Below are positions 1 to 11,572 of a stretch of DNA of 64,000 nt, in pieces (positions within the stretch are counted from its first letter, which is position 1; the number at the start of each line of letters is the position of its first letter). The stretch is from contig JAIWZP010000005.1 of the NCBI GenBank assembly GCA_025201375.1, forward strand, positions 558,001 through 622,000, read 5' to 3'. Made by a program: the position numbers and the translations under genes. Below the pieces are notes generated by a model that was not told where the DNA came from, did no database searches, and worked only from the letters and a program-made list of their open reading frames with translations. The stretch is from Gongronella butleri (lineage: Eukaryota; Mucoromycota; Mucoromycetes; Mucorales; Cunninghamellaceae).

Positions 1-600
1 GAAGCGTCAAACCTTAAATTTTTGCAAAAAAAATCATGACCAAAGCAGGCACTTTTTCTCAGTCGATCGCCGTTCATGCGTCACTCTTTGGACATTTTTA
101 TTACTTTGGGGCGCGCTGTCATTTTGTCTCTCAATAGCAAATTGTCGGAGTTACCTGTTTGTGATGCATTGATCACTCGGAGTTCGAAAATCCCCAAATT
201 TGGCATTTTCTGAGATTGAAATGTGTGGCCCCTGAATGACCCCTGAGTGGCCCCTGAATTTTTCAAAAGTGGTCGTAGCGCGTTAGGGGTTTAAGCTTTT
301 TTGTTGCAAATTTAGCACTGAATTCGATGCAGCTAAGTTTAAGCGGGGTCGACCATGCAGATGGACAGATGAATGCAAAATAGGACAAATCTGACGTTTT
401 TGACATTTTCGAGTCGAAAAAAATTCGGGCGGGTTCGTCGTGAGCCATGGGCCATACTGTAGTTTGAACCGTGACGCGTGTTTCATACGTATGCGAACAG
501 GCAGGCTGTATCATAAAAAAATTCTGGAGGCATACTGTATCATACAGTAGCAAGCGTTGCAAGCCGGCAAAGTCCTACAGTACTGTACTGTACAGTTCTG
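1..600 (+). repeat. Dispersed repeat copy R1 (unit A)
   Basis: This stretch matches, with scattered differences, 28015-28560 and 55170-55730, and its later part matches 53145-53420. All copies lie in the same orientation. Shared landmarks are the ACCTTAAATTTTTGCAAAAA start, the CAGTCGATCGCCGTTCATGC block and the TTTAAGCTTTTTTGTTGCAA block. It is cut by the window start. Compared with the other copies it has extra TACTGTA/TACAGTA-rich insertions near 525-600. Short open frames on the minus strand recur between copies but shift and break, so I treat the unit as non-coding. Confidence 0.85.
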
Positions 601-706
601 TACAATAAAAAAGTCGCACTTTTTTTCGTTTTTGAGAGCAAAAAATGCGTGCGGTTTTATGATACGTACGGTATGCTCAGCGTATAATGCGGTGGTGGAT
701 GTACAG

Positions 707-1748
707 TGCCGTCACCTACCAAAAAAAGTGTCCCCTAGTCAATTTTTCTGCAGTGCCATCTGAAAAATTTATCACTTTAATCTCATCTGTACAGTATTGA
801 TCAATACTGTAATGGCTCGAATGACATGAAACTTCTTTGTACAAACGATGGTAAGGAGGTATAAAAAAGACTATGAGATTATAGAATGAATACAGAGAGC
901 GAGTTTTGAAATAGAGCAAAAAAGGGGAACCTGACGCGACGCGTACCCAAGCCTATACTGTACAATGGCCTGTGGAGTCGAGTTGACATTATGAATCAAC
1001 ATCCTCAAATTTTTCTGAGACAATCGTAGAAGTGTCTGATTATTTCTGCCAATTCATTTTAGGGCACACGTTTCATGCCAGAGCACGGCGTGTCAATTGG
1101 TCAAATTGTCAGTGCGACGCGTCGGACGTGTCATTTGCCGCGATTTCCTTCATGTGACCGTGATGCCCTACCTGGTTGATATACTGTAAACACAGCTACT
1201 CAATAATATCCACTCTTAGGCTTTCAAAGTACCGTAAATGACTATCATAGTTTCAAGTCAACAAAGAGATTAAAATTGTTTGCTAGAGATAAAATCATTT
1301 TTCCATACTTATTTGGCGGTTGGCGCGTCACAGTGACAATTTGACCAATTGACACGCCGTGCTCTGGCATGAAACGTGTGCCCTAAAATGAATTGGCAGA
1401 AATAATCAGACACTTCTACGATTGTCTCAGAAAAAAAATTTGGGGATATTGATTCATAATGTCAACTCGTCTCCACAGGCCATTGTATAAGCTTGGGTAC
1501 GCGTCGCGTCGCGCGACGCGTCAGGTTCCCCTTTTTTGCTCTATTTCAAAACCCGCTCTCTATATTCATTCTATAATCTCATAGTCTTTTTTATACCTCC
1601 TTATCATCGTTTGTACAAAGAAGTTTCATGTCATTCGAGCCATTACAGTATTGATCAATACTGTACAGATGAGATTAAAGTGATAAATTTTTCAGATGGC
1701 ACTGCAGAAAAATTGACTAGGGGACACTTTTTTTGGTAGGTGACGGTA
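707..1748. repeat. Fold-back element with ~410-425 bp inverted arms
   Basis: The left arm (about 707-1119) and right arm (about 1324-1748) are nearly perfect reverse complements around a spacer of about 200 bp. The identical 67-residue open frames at 716-919 (minus) and 1536-1739 (plus) are a by-product of the palindrome. The right arm carries a few extra GCGTC-type bases near 1501-1520. Each arm contains the perfect 18-nt palindrome CAGTATTGATCAATACTG. No transposase frame is visible in the spacer, so it resembles a non-autonomous fold-back or long-inverted-repeat element. A clear target-site duplication was not found. Confidence 0.85.
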
Positions 1749-1817
1749 CAGTTGTGCACACGCGGTGTAGGGCGAAGGGTGGTTCATCAATGCTGGTGTC
1801 AGGGGCGTCGCTTTTCG

Positions 1818-2192
1818 CGCGTGCGCAATGATATCCCCCTTTTTGATTCTGGTACGATTGATTCAAAGCGGCCATAGCCAAATGCGGCCAGTGATCTCTT
1901 TTTTTTTTTTAACTTGGCATGCCCGCTTGCGTGGTGCCACTGACGTGTGCACAATGACATCTCCCCTTTTGACTCTGATGCAATTGATTCAATGTGGCCA
2001 CAGCCAAATACGCGCCAGCGACTCTTTTTTTTTTAGACTGGCATCATGCTCTTGCGTGGTGTCAGTGGCGTGCGCATAATACAGTAAAATGGTCCTCTTG
2101 CTTACGCCCTTGACCCTTCGTTTTGACTCAGATATGATATCATACGATTGATGGCCAGATGCCGTGTGCACATTGAAATTGTCTCGATCCAA
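1818..2192 (+). repeat. Three-copy tandem repeat, period ~124 bp
   Basis: Copies begin near 1820, 1944 and 2069. The first two share a CGTGCGCAATGA-like start, a GATTGATTCAA block and a GGCCA-AGCCAAA block, each followed by a T tract and a CTTGCGTGGTG block. The third copy is degenerate. The open frame through it is a consequence of the repeat and shows no known domain. Confidence 0.7.
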
Positions 2193-2448
2193 TCGTGAAA
2201 TGGCCCACACTCTATCATATTTTTTTGCGTTCCTTTTACCTCCAGTGGTCCAGTCCTTTTAGTCTTTTGTCTCCGCCCAATTCTGCCACCATCATCTTGC
2301 TCGTGGCTATCCATTGTATTTTCCCCCAAGTCTCTAGCAGCTCTGGTTACCGATCAATGGTCGTTTTTGTCTCTTGCCGCCTTTTGATTGCCGTGGCTGC
2401 ACCTGTGCGTGAAGGTAGCCAGACCCGCTGCGTTTCTTTTGTCCCTTT

Positions 2449-2450
<2 letters not shown>

Positions 2451-2536
<86 letters not shown>
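2451..2536. repeat. 86-nt uninterrupted poly-T tract
   Basis: A pure run of T on the plus strand (A on the minus strand), the longest homopolymer in the window. It lies about 210 nt beyond the stop codon of the minus-strand hydrolase gene, so on that strand it reads as a poly-A tract downstream of the gene. Length may be unreliable because sequencing of such runs is error-prone. Confidence 0.9.
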
Positions 2537-2745
2537 CATCACAACTCGCTCTCCCTTCCCCCTTCCCCACTGTCTTGTCCGAATATAAAACCTCATGTTT
2601 GTCCAACATTCCGCCAACACCGCGGCACCCGCATCAAGGGTGCCGCTAAACGCTCGCAACGCTCAGCCCACGGGTTAAAAAAAGGGATAAATGAACAATG
2701 ATCCACGTCAGAGTGGAATCGACAAAAATATATTTGGTCCAAAGT

Positions 2746-4563
2746 TTACAATAAAGAACCACCAACGCGTTGGGCCTTGAACACGCTTTCAGCAAGGATT
2801 GTGAGATCATGACTGTTGAGATCATTCTTGTCCAGCAATTGCAACGAAGCATCGGTTTCAAAAGGTGCAACTTCCATGGGGCATTCGGATCCCTTTTCAG
2901 GCACCTTCCCATCGACCAAGTAATCATGGATCACCTTGCTGGTGCACTTGCTGGGCTGGCCCACACTGCAGTGGCCGTATCCTTCATGTTTATGGAACAC
3001 GCCACTCCCTTCCATCAAGTCTTCCAGTTTGGCAGCTGATTCCACGGGCGTTACGGGGTCCATTGTCGCGCCAATCAGCAATACCTTGTTTTTCGTCTTG
3101 TGGTTCCATGGTCCAGCATAGCGCTCGGCCGCGGTAACATTCCAGTACAGACATTGCACCATGCCTGAGCCCCAATTGTGCACGGACAGAGGGGAAATGG
3201 GCATCGCGTCTTGAATTGCCGCCCAATAGCTCTCAATGTCAGGTTGGTCTTGGTGTGTTCCATCAATGCAGAGGATGGGAGTCGCACTCAAAAAGTAGGG
3301 TTCAACCAATGGGCAGCTGTCATCCTGGGTTTCTTGCAAGAAGGAGAGGAACTTGTCACCATACGACGTGGCAATTGCTTCTTCAAAGATCTCGGCAATT
3401 CGTGGCCACTTTGCAACATTGTACAAAGATGCAAATAGTGCTGTAGCGACATCCGCTTGCATAACCGTGCCGGATGCCGTGAGATTCTTTGTCTTGATCG
3501 GATGGTCGACAAGGTAGTCGAGGTAATGGCGAAGTGTAGGGGCGACAAATCGGTCACCTTCAAAGGCAAGCGCTTTTTCACGATTGGCGAGCGCACACTT
3601 TTCAGGGCCTGCGGCCTCGCAGTAGGCACCAAATCCGTCCAGTCCATCTTCAGTATGAATCAGCGAGGTTTTGATCCAGTTGACTAATTCGCCCGAAAAT
3701 GTGGAAGGGTCTGTGACACCGTCCAAAATGACGCGGCCCACGCGATCCGGGAACATGTTGACATAGGTAGCCCCAAGAAAAGTGCCGTAGCTGAATCCCC
3801 AATAATTGGTCAATTCCTGTCCAAACGCTTCACGCATGGCATCAATGTCTCTGGCGACGGCGGCTGTCGACACGTATGGCACAAAGTCCTTGTTCTTGTC
3901 AATACATTGCGCAACCAAATCAGCCTGCCATGATGCGTGGTTCACAATGCTATCGCCGTAATTCATAAAGAAGCGTCGATTGGCCAAGAAAAACTTGCTT
4001 TCCGTTCCGTCCTTGAAGCATTGAATGGTCTTGCTTGAACCCACACCGCGAGGATCAAAACCGAGGATATCATAGTGGCCATTCACGTGCTTGGAAATCA
4101 CGTCGCCAGCACCCTTGACAAGATCCACGCCGGATCCGCCAGGGCCGCCGGGATTGACAAATAAGGGTCCCTTGGATACTTTTTGCGTTGCTTTGAGTCG
4201 AATCAAAGCCAGGTCAAATGTCGCGCTGTCGGGATCGCTATAGTCCACAGGCACCGTGAATTTGGAACATTCATATTTTTCATAGCATTTTGTCCAAGTA
4301 AAATTTCCTTCCGTATACCCAATGTCAACAACAGGATTTGAGGACTAGTAATGATAAAATAGCAGTGAGATACAAATTAAGTGATTTTAATCATGCCTTA
4401 CGTGGGAATCACCAACACTAAAGCCTGATCCAAAAAAGTACGTGAAGGCACAAGCAACGATGGCTGCCGACAAGACGGCACGCACCCTGCGCTTTGGTGG
4501 TGATGATGGTGGTGAATTGGGGAGATTGACCAAGAGAGGTTCCTGCACTTGCTGTTTTTCCAT
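2746..4563 (-). CDS. TAP-like alpha/beta-hydrolase (membrane-anchored peptidase)
   Basis: Two exons (4563-4402, 4344-2746) give 586 aa; the intron is 57 nt with GT-AG borders and phase 0. The start is the first ATG after a stop-rich leader. Residues 29-45 form a single hydrophobic segment after basic residues, which suggests a type II signal anchor or uncleaved signal. The following ECSKFTVPVDY segment is the typical entry to the SlpD/tripeptidyl-aminopeptidase family of alpha/beta-hydrolases. Visible catalytic features are the nucleophile elbow GFSYG, the acid in ATMDPVTP and the histidine in EGYGHCS near the C-terminus (TAP C-terminal domain). Members usually release short peptides from N-termini in the secretory pathway or outside the cell; the substrate here is unknown. 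Confidence 0.9.
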
Positions 4564-5525
4564 GTGTGCGTTGTAAAGTATGTGAAAGAAAAGGGTGTTG
4601 GGACATTTAGTTTTTTTAAACCCGGAATTCAATTGTTTACTGCGCCGTATCTCAGCCAACCAAATTTGGGAATTTTCTCTAAATCTGCACCAGCCAAGAG
4701 CCAAGCATTCTTGGCTGGACACAATCGAGAGCCAAAAAAAAAAAAAAGAAAAGAAATGCAGTAGCTAGCATCGGCGGCACGACGCCTTTTTTTTTTTTTT
4801 TGACTCTGGTGACCTCAGACGACAATCCGTGGCCACATGGCACATATTTTGCTAGAACAGCGTGTGGCACCATATTAGGGCGATGTTTTAAACGCGAACG
4901 CGTGTCAAATGGGCCAATGACAAGGCGCGATTTCTTTTTTTCACACTTTTTCAGGGATTTCCTCGTGATTTTAAGTGTGATGGTCAAGCTTAGCTTTTGT
5001 TTAGAATTTTTTCTGCTTGTTTTCTCTGAGCCAAGTCTAGAGCAAAAGCGAGATTTTAGATCGCGAAAACGGGGGGAAGGGCAAAAACGCGAGTTTTGGG
5101 GATCTTTAGCTCGGGCCAGAGGCGTAATCGAAAACGGATACATGGACGGTTATTCACAATTTTTTCTCTCTACAGTATAACATGTATTAAAAGGTAGAAA
5201 AGTCGGGGTTGCGGGAATGGGTGTCTTGAAACTTATTTTCAGCAAATATCAAAAAACCTTTCAGAATCCTTTTTTTTTATTTTTTTATTTCGTAAGATCG
5301 TAACTCATTCAATGTCAGGGGCGTGTGCAACCACATGTCACAGAGTGACAGAGAGCCTCGCAGCCTCCCACTAACGTTCAACAAAACAATCAATGAAAAT
5401 ACGGCCCATGTGGGGTGTGTATGCGCTTGCTGGCCACCACATCTTCGACAAAGGTCTTGTTTCTGTGAGTGACAAATGATTGCAACTGGTTAGCTCCACT
5501 CAAGATGACTTGATCTTCATTTTTT
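4564..5525. other. Gene-free spacer
   Basis: It lies between the 5' end of the hydrolase gene and the 3' end of the alkaline phosphatase gene. The part next to the hydrolase start is GA-rich on the plus strand (pyrimidine-rich on the coding strand), as seen upstream of most genes here. A 126-residue frame at 4800-5180 has no recognisable domain and a biased composition. I see no RNA gene. Confidence 0.6.
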
Positions 5526-7823
5526 TTACGCGTTAAGTCGTTTGGTTATATCTTGGATGTCCAAGTTAAGGTACTTGCTGACAAAATGAGCAATATCGAC
5601 ATTGTCAATGACGCCGCGCAACTCATCGATATTTGGGCCTTCATTGGCATAAGCATATAAGTTTACATCGACCGCTGTATGACCGTGCGTCGTCCACTGG
5701 ACACACGAGGGAAACAAAAAAAGGGGTAGATGAGCGAGTGCGTCTTTTTTTTTTTTTGTAAATTACGCCAATGAGTGCCCTGCGGCTGACCATGTCACCG
5801 AGCTGGTACGCAACATCATCGTCGCTGTCGGGTGCGTCATTGCGCCATTCCATGAACCACGCAGTCTCGTCGCTTGTCGCGTCGTCAATTCCGAGACCCT
5901 GCTTGAAGATCGACTTTTGCAGGAACGACTCGGATGCTACATTTTGCTGCACCGCATGGATCCATTGCGCCGCCAAGGTCTCTGCTGACTTTTGGACACG
6001 TTCAATGGCACTCGGATTCCTGTTTAAAATCAAGTATTTACAACCAATGCAATTTTTTTGGTAAAGAAACGACTGTGTCCTCTTCCTTGCCGTGTCACTT
6101 ACCATTTGTATTCGGGATAATCGCTGCCAACCTGTCGGCCGAGCGTCAATCCGCCGGTCTCGTGGTCGCTGATCGAGATCAGCACCGTGTTGGGCCGCGT
6201 CTTGACAAACCCTTTCATTTTTTTCACTGTTTCTTGATATTCCCAAATGTCGTGCACGTGCGCTGCTGGATCGTTACTTTTTCAAAGAAAGAAAAAGATA
6301 CGGGATGCGTCAATGGCATGTATAAATAATAGAAAAAGCTTGGTTTTCATAACTTTGTGTCCCTTGTCTTACGTGTGGGCCGCCATGTCAATGCGGCTGC
6401 CCTCGATGACAAGAAAGAAGCCATTCGGTGCCTGTCGCTCCGGCGTGCCCAAGATTTGTACTGCCTTGTATGCCATCTCAGCCAAGGGTGGCTGTGTGGT
6501 GCTGTTGCGGTCGATTTCATATTCCAAGTGCTAATATAGGGAAGCAAAATACGTGATCAGTTCGCACAAGAAAAAAACGAAGCTTACACTGGGAGCAAAC
6601 AGGTTCATGAGAGGGAGTTTCGCATTGGCATCCAATCCGTCAAACGCCACACGATCCAAGTATACGTTCCAGTCATGATTTTCTTGTGCTTCTTTGAACA
6701 GATCGCGGCTGTCGGAGCGGCAGCTGGGCGTGTCGGCCGACGACGACGTGTTTGGGCGAAAATGACACGTGCCACCGCCAAACATCAGGTCGACGACGCG
6801 ACCAAGCGGCGAGTCACCAATCAGCTGCGCGGCAATCGCGTTTTCGTCGTCGCGCCCGGTCACGTGTGAAGAGAAAGACGCGGGTGTCGCGTGAGTAATG
6901 CGCGATGTCACCACCAAACCCGTCATCATCCCGCGATGCACCTTTGCGGATTCAAGTAAAGTGCCGCACGGTCGACTCTTGTCATCGACTATTGTAAAAA
7001 CATGTCAATTTTTCGAGATGGCACGTTGACCCGTAACCTTTTTTTTTTTTTTACGCACCGCCGACCGCGCCATTGTAGGTTTTTAGGCCGCAAGAAAAAG
7101 CAGTGGCGCCTGCAGCGCTGTCGGTGACAAGAGATGAGAAGCTTTTTGTGCGAGCATGTCCAACGAGGATGTCATCCAGCGGCAGCGGCACATCCTTGGT
7201 GGTGTCGCCCTGACGCCAGTTGTGGAATTGGTGCGCAAACGTCTCGGATGCGGGGCCAAAGCCGTCGCTGATCATCAAAATCACGCCAGGAGGGAAATCT
7301 GATGTCGACATCGACCCCACGCTGGCATCATGCACTGTTCACAATGGAAAAACGAGACAAAAGAACCACATCATGTGTAACAAACAAGAAGATGTGAAGC
7401 AATGAGTAACCCGTCATGGATGAAACAAAAATAAAAAATGGCCCCCTTTTTCTCTTTTCAAAGAACTTCCTACCCGAAGGCACGGCCGAGATTTCCTCGT
7501 CACCGGTCATGGCGACCAGCAGGAGCATCGTGGCCACCATGGTGAAGACGACAATGCTGATGAGCCAGCCATGCAAGCGACCCGATGGATGCAACGTGTA
7601 CTACACGAGAAAAAAAAATAAGAGCTCGGTCCACCTCAGCTCAATGCATAAAAAAAAAAAAAAAAAAAAGTCGCTTGATCCCCGTCAACGCGTCCCTTCT
7701 TTTTTTGCGCCATTTGCTCTATACCTTGCGTCGTTCCAAGAGATAATAATTCTCAAAGGCAAAGGGTTGCTCCGAGAGCGTCCCGACGCTGTTGTACTTT
7801 GTTCTTCCGGCAGATTGCATCAT
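5526..7823 (-). CDS. PHO8: Alkaline phosphatase, vacuolar Pho8-type
   Basis: Eight exons (7823-7725, 7600-7474, 7334-7059, 6988-6588, 6530-6373, 6276-6103, 6019-5767, 5696-5526) give 552 aa. A short cytosolic N-terminus precedes one transmembrane helix around residues 45-65, the type II arrangement of yeast Pho8, which reaches the vacuole by the AP-3 route. All core motifs of the family are present: ISDGFGP (metal-binding Asp99), TDSAAGATA with nucleophile Ser148, VTSRITHATPA, EGSRIDMAAH, SDHETGG and the C-terminal HGHTAVDV. The enzyme hydrolyses phosphomonoesters at high pH using zinc and magnesium. Several introns contain homopolymer A runs on the coding strand. The symbol is by homology to the yeast gene. 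Confidence 0.95.
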
Positions 7824-8615
7824 GGAAAAATCAGAAAATATGTTTGAGAAGTCAAAAAAGTGATAAGAAAAAGAGAAAAAAAAAAGACTAGGTGCTCATG
7901 TCATGCTCGGCTTTTGCATGACACAAATGGCCCGGCGCGCTTGGTCCATTGTGTTTGCGTTGGCGTTCAAGGTTAGCGCGTGCCGTCATGAGAGAATGGG
8001 GTTCCCTCGCACGCATGCTCCTGAATTGTCTCAATTAGTGCATTGTGAAGAGAGAAAAAATAAGCGACGCGCATTCAAAATGCATGAAAAAAAAAAAAAA
8101 AAAAAAAACTCGCCCGGCCCGCTCATTTTGTGCAAATAGACTAGGCTCCCTTTACGTGAACCCGTCCGCATCGCAACCACGAGAAAAAAAAAACAATCCC
8201 ACGCTACTTTTTTTTTTACGTTGCTACGGTTGTTTTTGTCGTTTTTGTGCAACTCGAGGCATTTGGGTTTATGCAAAGCTGTCCATGGGTTCCAATATAC
8301 AAGGCATTGGGCTGGCTTTTGTCACGAACATGTTGGGTGGGTTGATGGGCTGATCCCAAAAGAAGTAACTTGACAAGCGGCTAGTGGATGAGTCGTTTTT
8401 CCGCGCGTGCAGTGAGAGAGGCTCATCATGCCGGAAGCTCGTAAGGAAATGGCGTAATCCGTGGATCGGCCAATCATCGGTGCGGGTGATTCATCTCCGA
8501 ACGATGATTAAAAAGGCGTGTCCCTTTTTTTTCATGGTCTCTTTTTTCCCTTTTTCCTTGTTGTCACTTGCACTCTCCCTTGCACTCCCTCGTTTTTATT
8601 TTTAATACACAAACC
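7824..8615. promoter_or_regulatory. Divergent intergenic region (alkaline phosphatase / APS kinase)
   Basis: About 790 bp separate two divergent starts. A pyrimidine-rich tract (about 8520-8605) leads into the APS kinase ATG. Poly-A runs near 7855-7880 and 8090-8108 are notable. No gene or RNA was recognised inside; specific factor sites cannot be assigned by eye. Confidence 0.5.
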
Positions 8616-9441
8616 ATGACTCAGTCCACGAATATCACTTGGCATGCCGGCTCCGTCTCCTCCGAGGAGCGCCAGTCCTTGTTGAAGCAAAAGGTAAAAG
8701 CGGGAAAAACGTGCAACTTTGGTTACCGGAGCAAGGGTTTGCTGATTTTTTTTTTCTTTTGGTGAATTCTTAGGGCTTGACTATCTGGTTCACTGGTCTG
8801 TCTGCGTCGGGCAAGTCGACGCTGGCCACGGCGCTCGAGCAAACCCTGTTGCACCGCGGTGTCAGCGCGTATCGCCTGGATGGTGACAATATCCGCTTTG
8901 GTCTGAACAAGAATTTGGGCTTTGGCCCCGATGATCGCACGGAGAACATCCGCCGCATCTCAGAGGTAAGGGAAAAAAAAAAAAAAAAAAAAAAAAGGAA
9001 CCCATTTGGTTGCGAGGACGACGCCGAAAAATGGGCTGGACATGCGATGGATGGTTGATTTTTTTTATTTCAAATCAGGTGGCCAAGTTGTTTGCTGATG
9101 CGACGACGGTGGCGATCACGGCGTTCATCAGCCCGTACCGCGCGGACCGCGACTCTGCGCGCCAATTGCACAAGGAAGCCGGTCTGCCCTTTGTCGAGGT
9201 GTTTGCCGACGCGCCTTTGGAGGTTGTCGAGGAGCGCGATCCCAAGGGCTTGTACAAAAAGGCCAAGGCCGGCGAGATCAAGGAATTCACCGGCATCAGC
9301 GCCCCCTACGAGGCCCCCGAAGCCCCCGAGGTCCATGTCAAGACGCATCAGGTTTCCGTCGAGGAGGGTGTCCAGCAAGTCATTCAATACCTCATTGACA
9401 ATGGCCATCTCGCCGCCTCCGCCGAGCAAGAAAGCTCTTAA
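8616..9441 (+). CDS. MET14: Adenylyl-sulfate (APS) kinase
   Basis: Three exons (8616-8693, 8774-8965, 9079-9441) give 210 aa, the usual length for a stand-alone fungal APS kinase. It phosphorylates adenosine 5'-phosphosulfate to PAPS in sulfate assimilation. The P-loop GLSASGKST lies at residues 34-42, followed by the [10 protein letters not shown] substrate segment and [12 protein letters not shown]; the later [15 protein letters not shown] and [17 protein letters not shown] segments are typical. The second intron has 24 consecutive A right after the donor. The gene converges on DOT1 with only 178 bp between stop codons. Symbol by homology to the yeast gene. Confidence 0.96.
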
Positions 9442-9619
9442 TTGCACCCCTTTTCTCTCTCTCTCCAAAACCCCCCATGTACCATAAAACTAGATTTCCC
9501 CATCCCCTCCTTCCAGGCGCTACAAAGTATTGTTTTTTTTTCTTTTTTTTTTTGAATTTGTTTTAGATGCGACAAAGTAAATGCATGAATTTTTGATACA
9601 AACATGAGTAGATGTGCTA

Positions 9620-11162
9620 TTAGGTATACCGCGCAAGGCGCGTGCGATTGACAGTGGAAAGATAAAAGACGCCATCTTGGTTTGACCAGCTGACGGCGTC
9701 CGAGTAATAGGGCAGCTCTTGGACTTGCAAGATGGACTCGGGCAGATGGAACGTGCGTGCATTGATGGTATGATTCTTGTTGACAAAAGATTTTAGTGAC
9801 ACAATTTGCGCGCCCTCCTTGAGATCCAAAAAAAGCTGCAGCAGTCCGTGATTCGTCGCCGAGTCAAACGCGTAATTGTTCACCACAACCACGTCGGCAC
9901 GACGCATCATCGCCACAAGATCCTTTTGCGACCCATCCAAAAAATCGCCCTGGCGGAAATGCACCTTGCCTGTCGGCAAGCCCCACGCTCTAACCCCCAA
10001 AAAAATAAAAACGCATCACTTGGCATCTCCATCGTCTACATCTTTGCGTCGCCCCCCCCGCACTTACTTCATGCGCAGACCGTACTCCTTGAGCATGCGC
10101 TTGGCCAATTTGACTCGTGTCTCAATGGCCTCGATGCCAAAAGCCTCGCATCCGGTCTGTGCTGCAACTTGCAGAACCACGTTGCCAATGCCGCTGCCAA
10201 GATCGACAAACACGCTCTTGGAGCGTAATCCCGTCCGCTGGATGATCTCCTTGTTGATGAATGATGCATTGATCTCTCCGTACACGTAATTCGAAAACGC
10301 TGTCAGCGAAAAAAAATAAAATAAAAAAAAATAGTGAGCCATTGCGCGTATCTTGCAGCCCCCCGTTTTTTTTCTGGTTACCCTTGTACTGATTCAGTTT
10401 GTCGACGTGCCATGCGGCCGTGCGGCTGTAGATTTGGTCGAGGATGTGTGATGCAAGGGCATAGGACGGATGGCGGCGGCCTGTAGACAGAGGCAGCGCC
10501 GATTTTGTGTCTGGCAATAGCTCTTTCCACGTGCGCAAATGGTTGTTCCATTGTTCAATGGCATCCACATACTCTTCCAGCTCGCGGCGGTTGCGGTGCT
10601 TGATCAATTTTCGCATAATGCCATGCTGCGTGTCGCCAAGCGCCTTTTTTTGCTCGGCCGTCAGAAACTCGCTGTAAATCAAGTCAAACGTGTCTCGCAG
10701 CTCATTGACAGGGCTGTACTCTTGGCTCTCTTGGCTCGGGCACACCAACACAAATCTGAAATGAAGAAAAAAAAACAGAAAAGGGGAGGTCAATTGCCAC
10801 GTGTCTTGCCGCCAATGCGCGTGCTTTCGCGCCCTGCATGACGCACGCTTCACGGCAGTCCTTGGCAGGGTATTCCAATTCAATGGCAAGACGCGCGTCG
10901 TGCGTCCAGTCCACGGGGTCCTTGTGAAAAACTAGAAAAAAAAGAGGCACAAAAGACGCGTCAGTTTCAAGTGCCGAGCCTTGAACAAGTCAGGCTGTGG
11001 GCCAATTCGCGTCTTACAGGAGCGGTACAGGGATGGCGACGCCTTGACCACAGCGGCAGACGACAACATACGACGGCGTGGCGTGCTGTCTGCTTTTTTG
11101 GCGGCCGGTGCCGTGGCGGTCACCGGCGACTCGGAGCGCGGCCTCTTCACAGAAGAGGACAT
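9620..11162 (-). CDS. DOT1: Dot1-type histone H3-K79 methyltransferase
   Basis: Five exons (11162-11018, 10931-10847, 10755-10382, 10299-10068, 9989-9620) give 401 aa. The N-terminus is basic and Ser/Pro-rich (residues 1-35), as expected for nucleosome binding. The Dot1 catalytic core follows: the YGEI segment (208-211), the SAM-binding FVDLGSGIGNVV loop (232-243), the acidic end of motif II in FGIEAIE, the GDF motif, and NNYAF (316-320), the hallmark of the family. Upstream frame extension to 11327 is hydrophobic and poor; I chose MSSSVKRPRS as the start. The 291-bp gap to endonuclease V on the other strand may be a shared promoter. Confidence 0.94.
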
Positions 11163-11453
11163 GGAACCAACAAGCAGAGAAAGGGGGGAGGGGATGAGTC
11201 CAAGAAAAACAGCGATGCCAAGGAGTGGAAAATAGCCGAAATGCCGGAATACGTAAAAAAAAAAAAAAAGTAGAGGAAAGAAAAGCAAAAGCACAAGAAA
11301 GAACGAGATGGTCCCTTTTTGTGTCACCGTGGATTACCCCGTGTCACTTGCGCCACATCAGATCCCAAAATGTGGCCTGTCGCAGTTTCTTTTCTACTTC
11401 ATTTTTCTTTCCCTCTTCAGTTTCTCTCTCCCTTTTTTTTTTTCTCTTCACCC
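11163..11453. promoter_or_regulatory. Short divergent promoter region (DOT1 / endonuclease V)
   Basis: Only 291 bp separate the two start codons. The side next to endonuclease V is strongly pyrimidine-rich (about 11385-11450) and the side next to DOT1 is purine-rich on the plus strand, so each gene has a CT-rich leader on its own coding strand. This suggests a bidirectional promoter; no named factor site can be claimed. Confidence 0.5.
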
Positions 11454-11538
11454 ATGACCATGATAGCACAACTCACCGAGTACACCGAGGTGCCAACACA
11501 ACAACAGAGGCAAATTTGGGAAAAGTAAGCCGCCTAGC

Positions 11539-11572
<34 letters not shown>

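Noticed and set aside
716..1739. Two identical 67-residue proteins on opposite strands
   Set aside because: They are mirror images created by the inverted arms, with no independent evidence of coding.
2195..2701. Long open frames through the T tract (poly-Phe or poly-Lys)
   Set aside because: The frames are open only because a homopolymer has no stop codon; no domain flanks it.
9070..9487. Three competing frames over APS kinase exon 3
   Set aside because: Only the frame continuing from exon 2 has the APS kinase sequence and family length.
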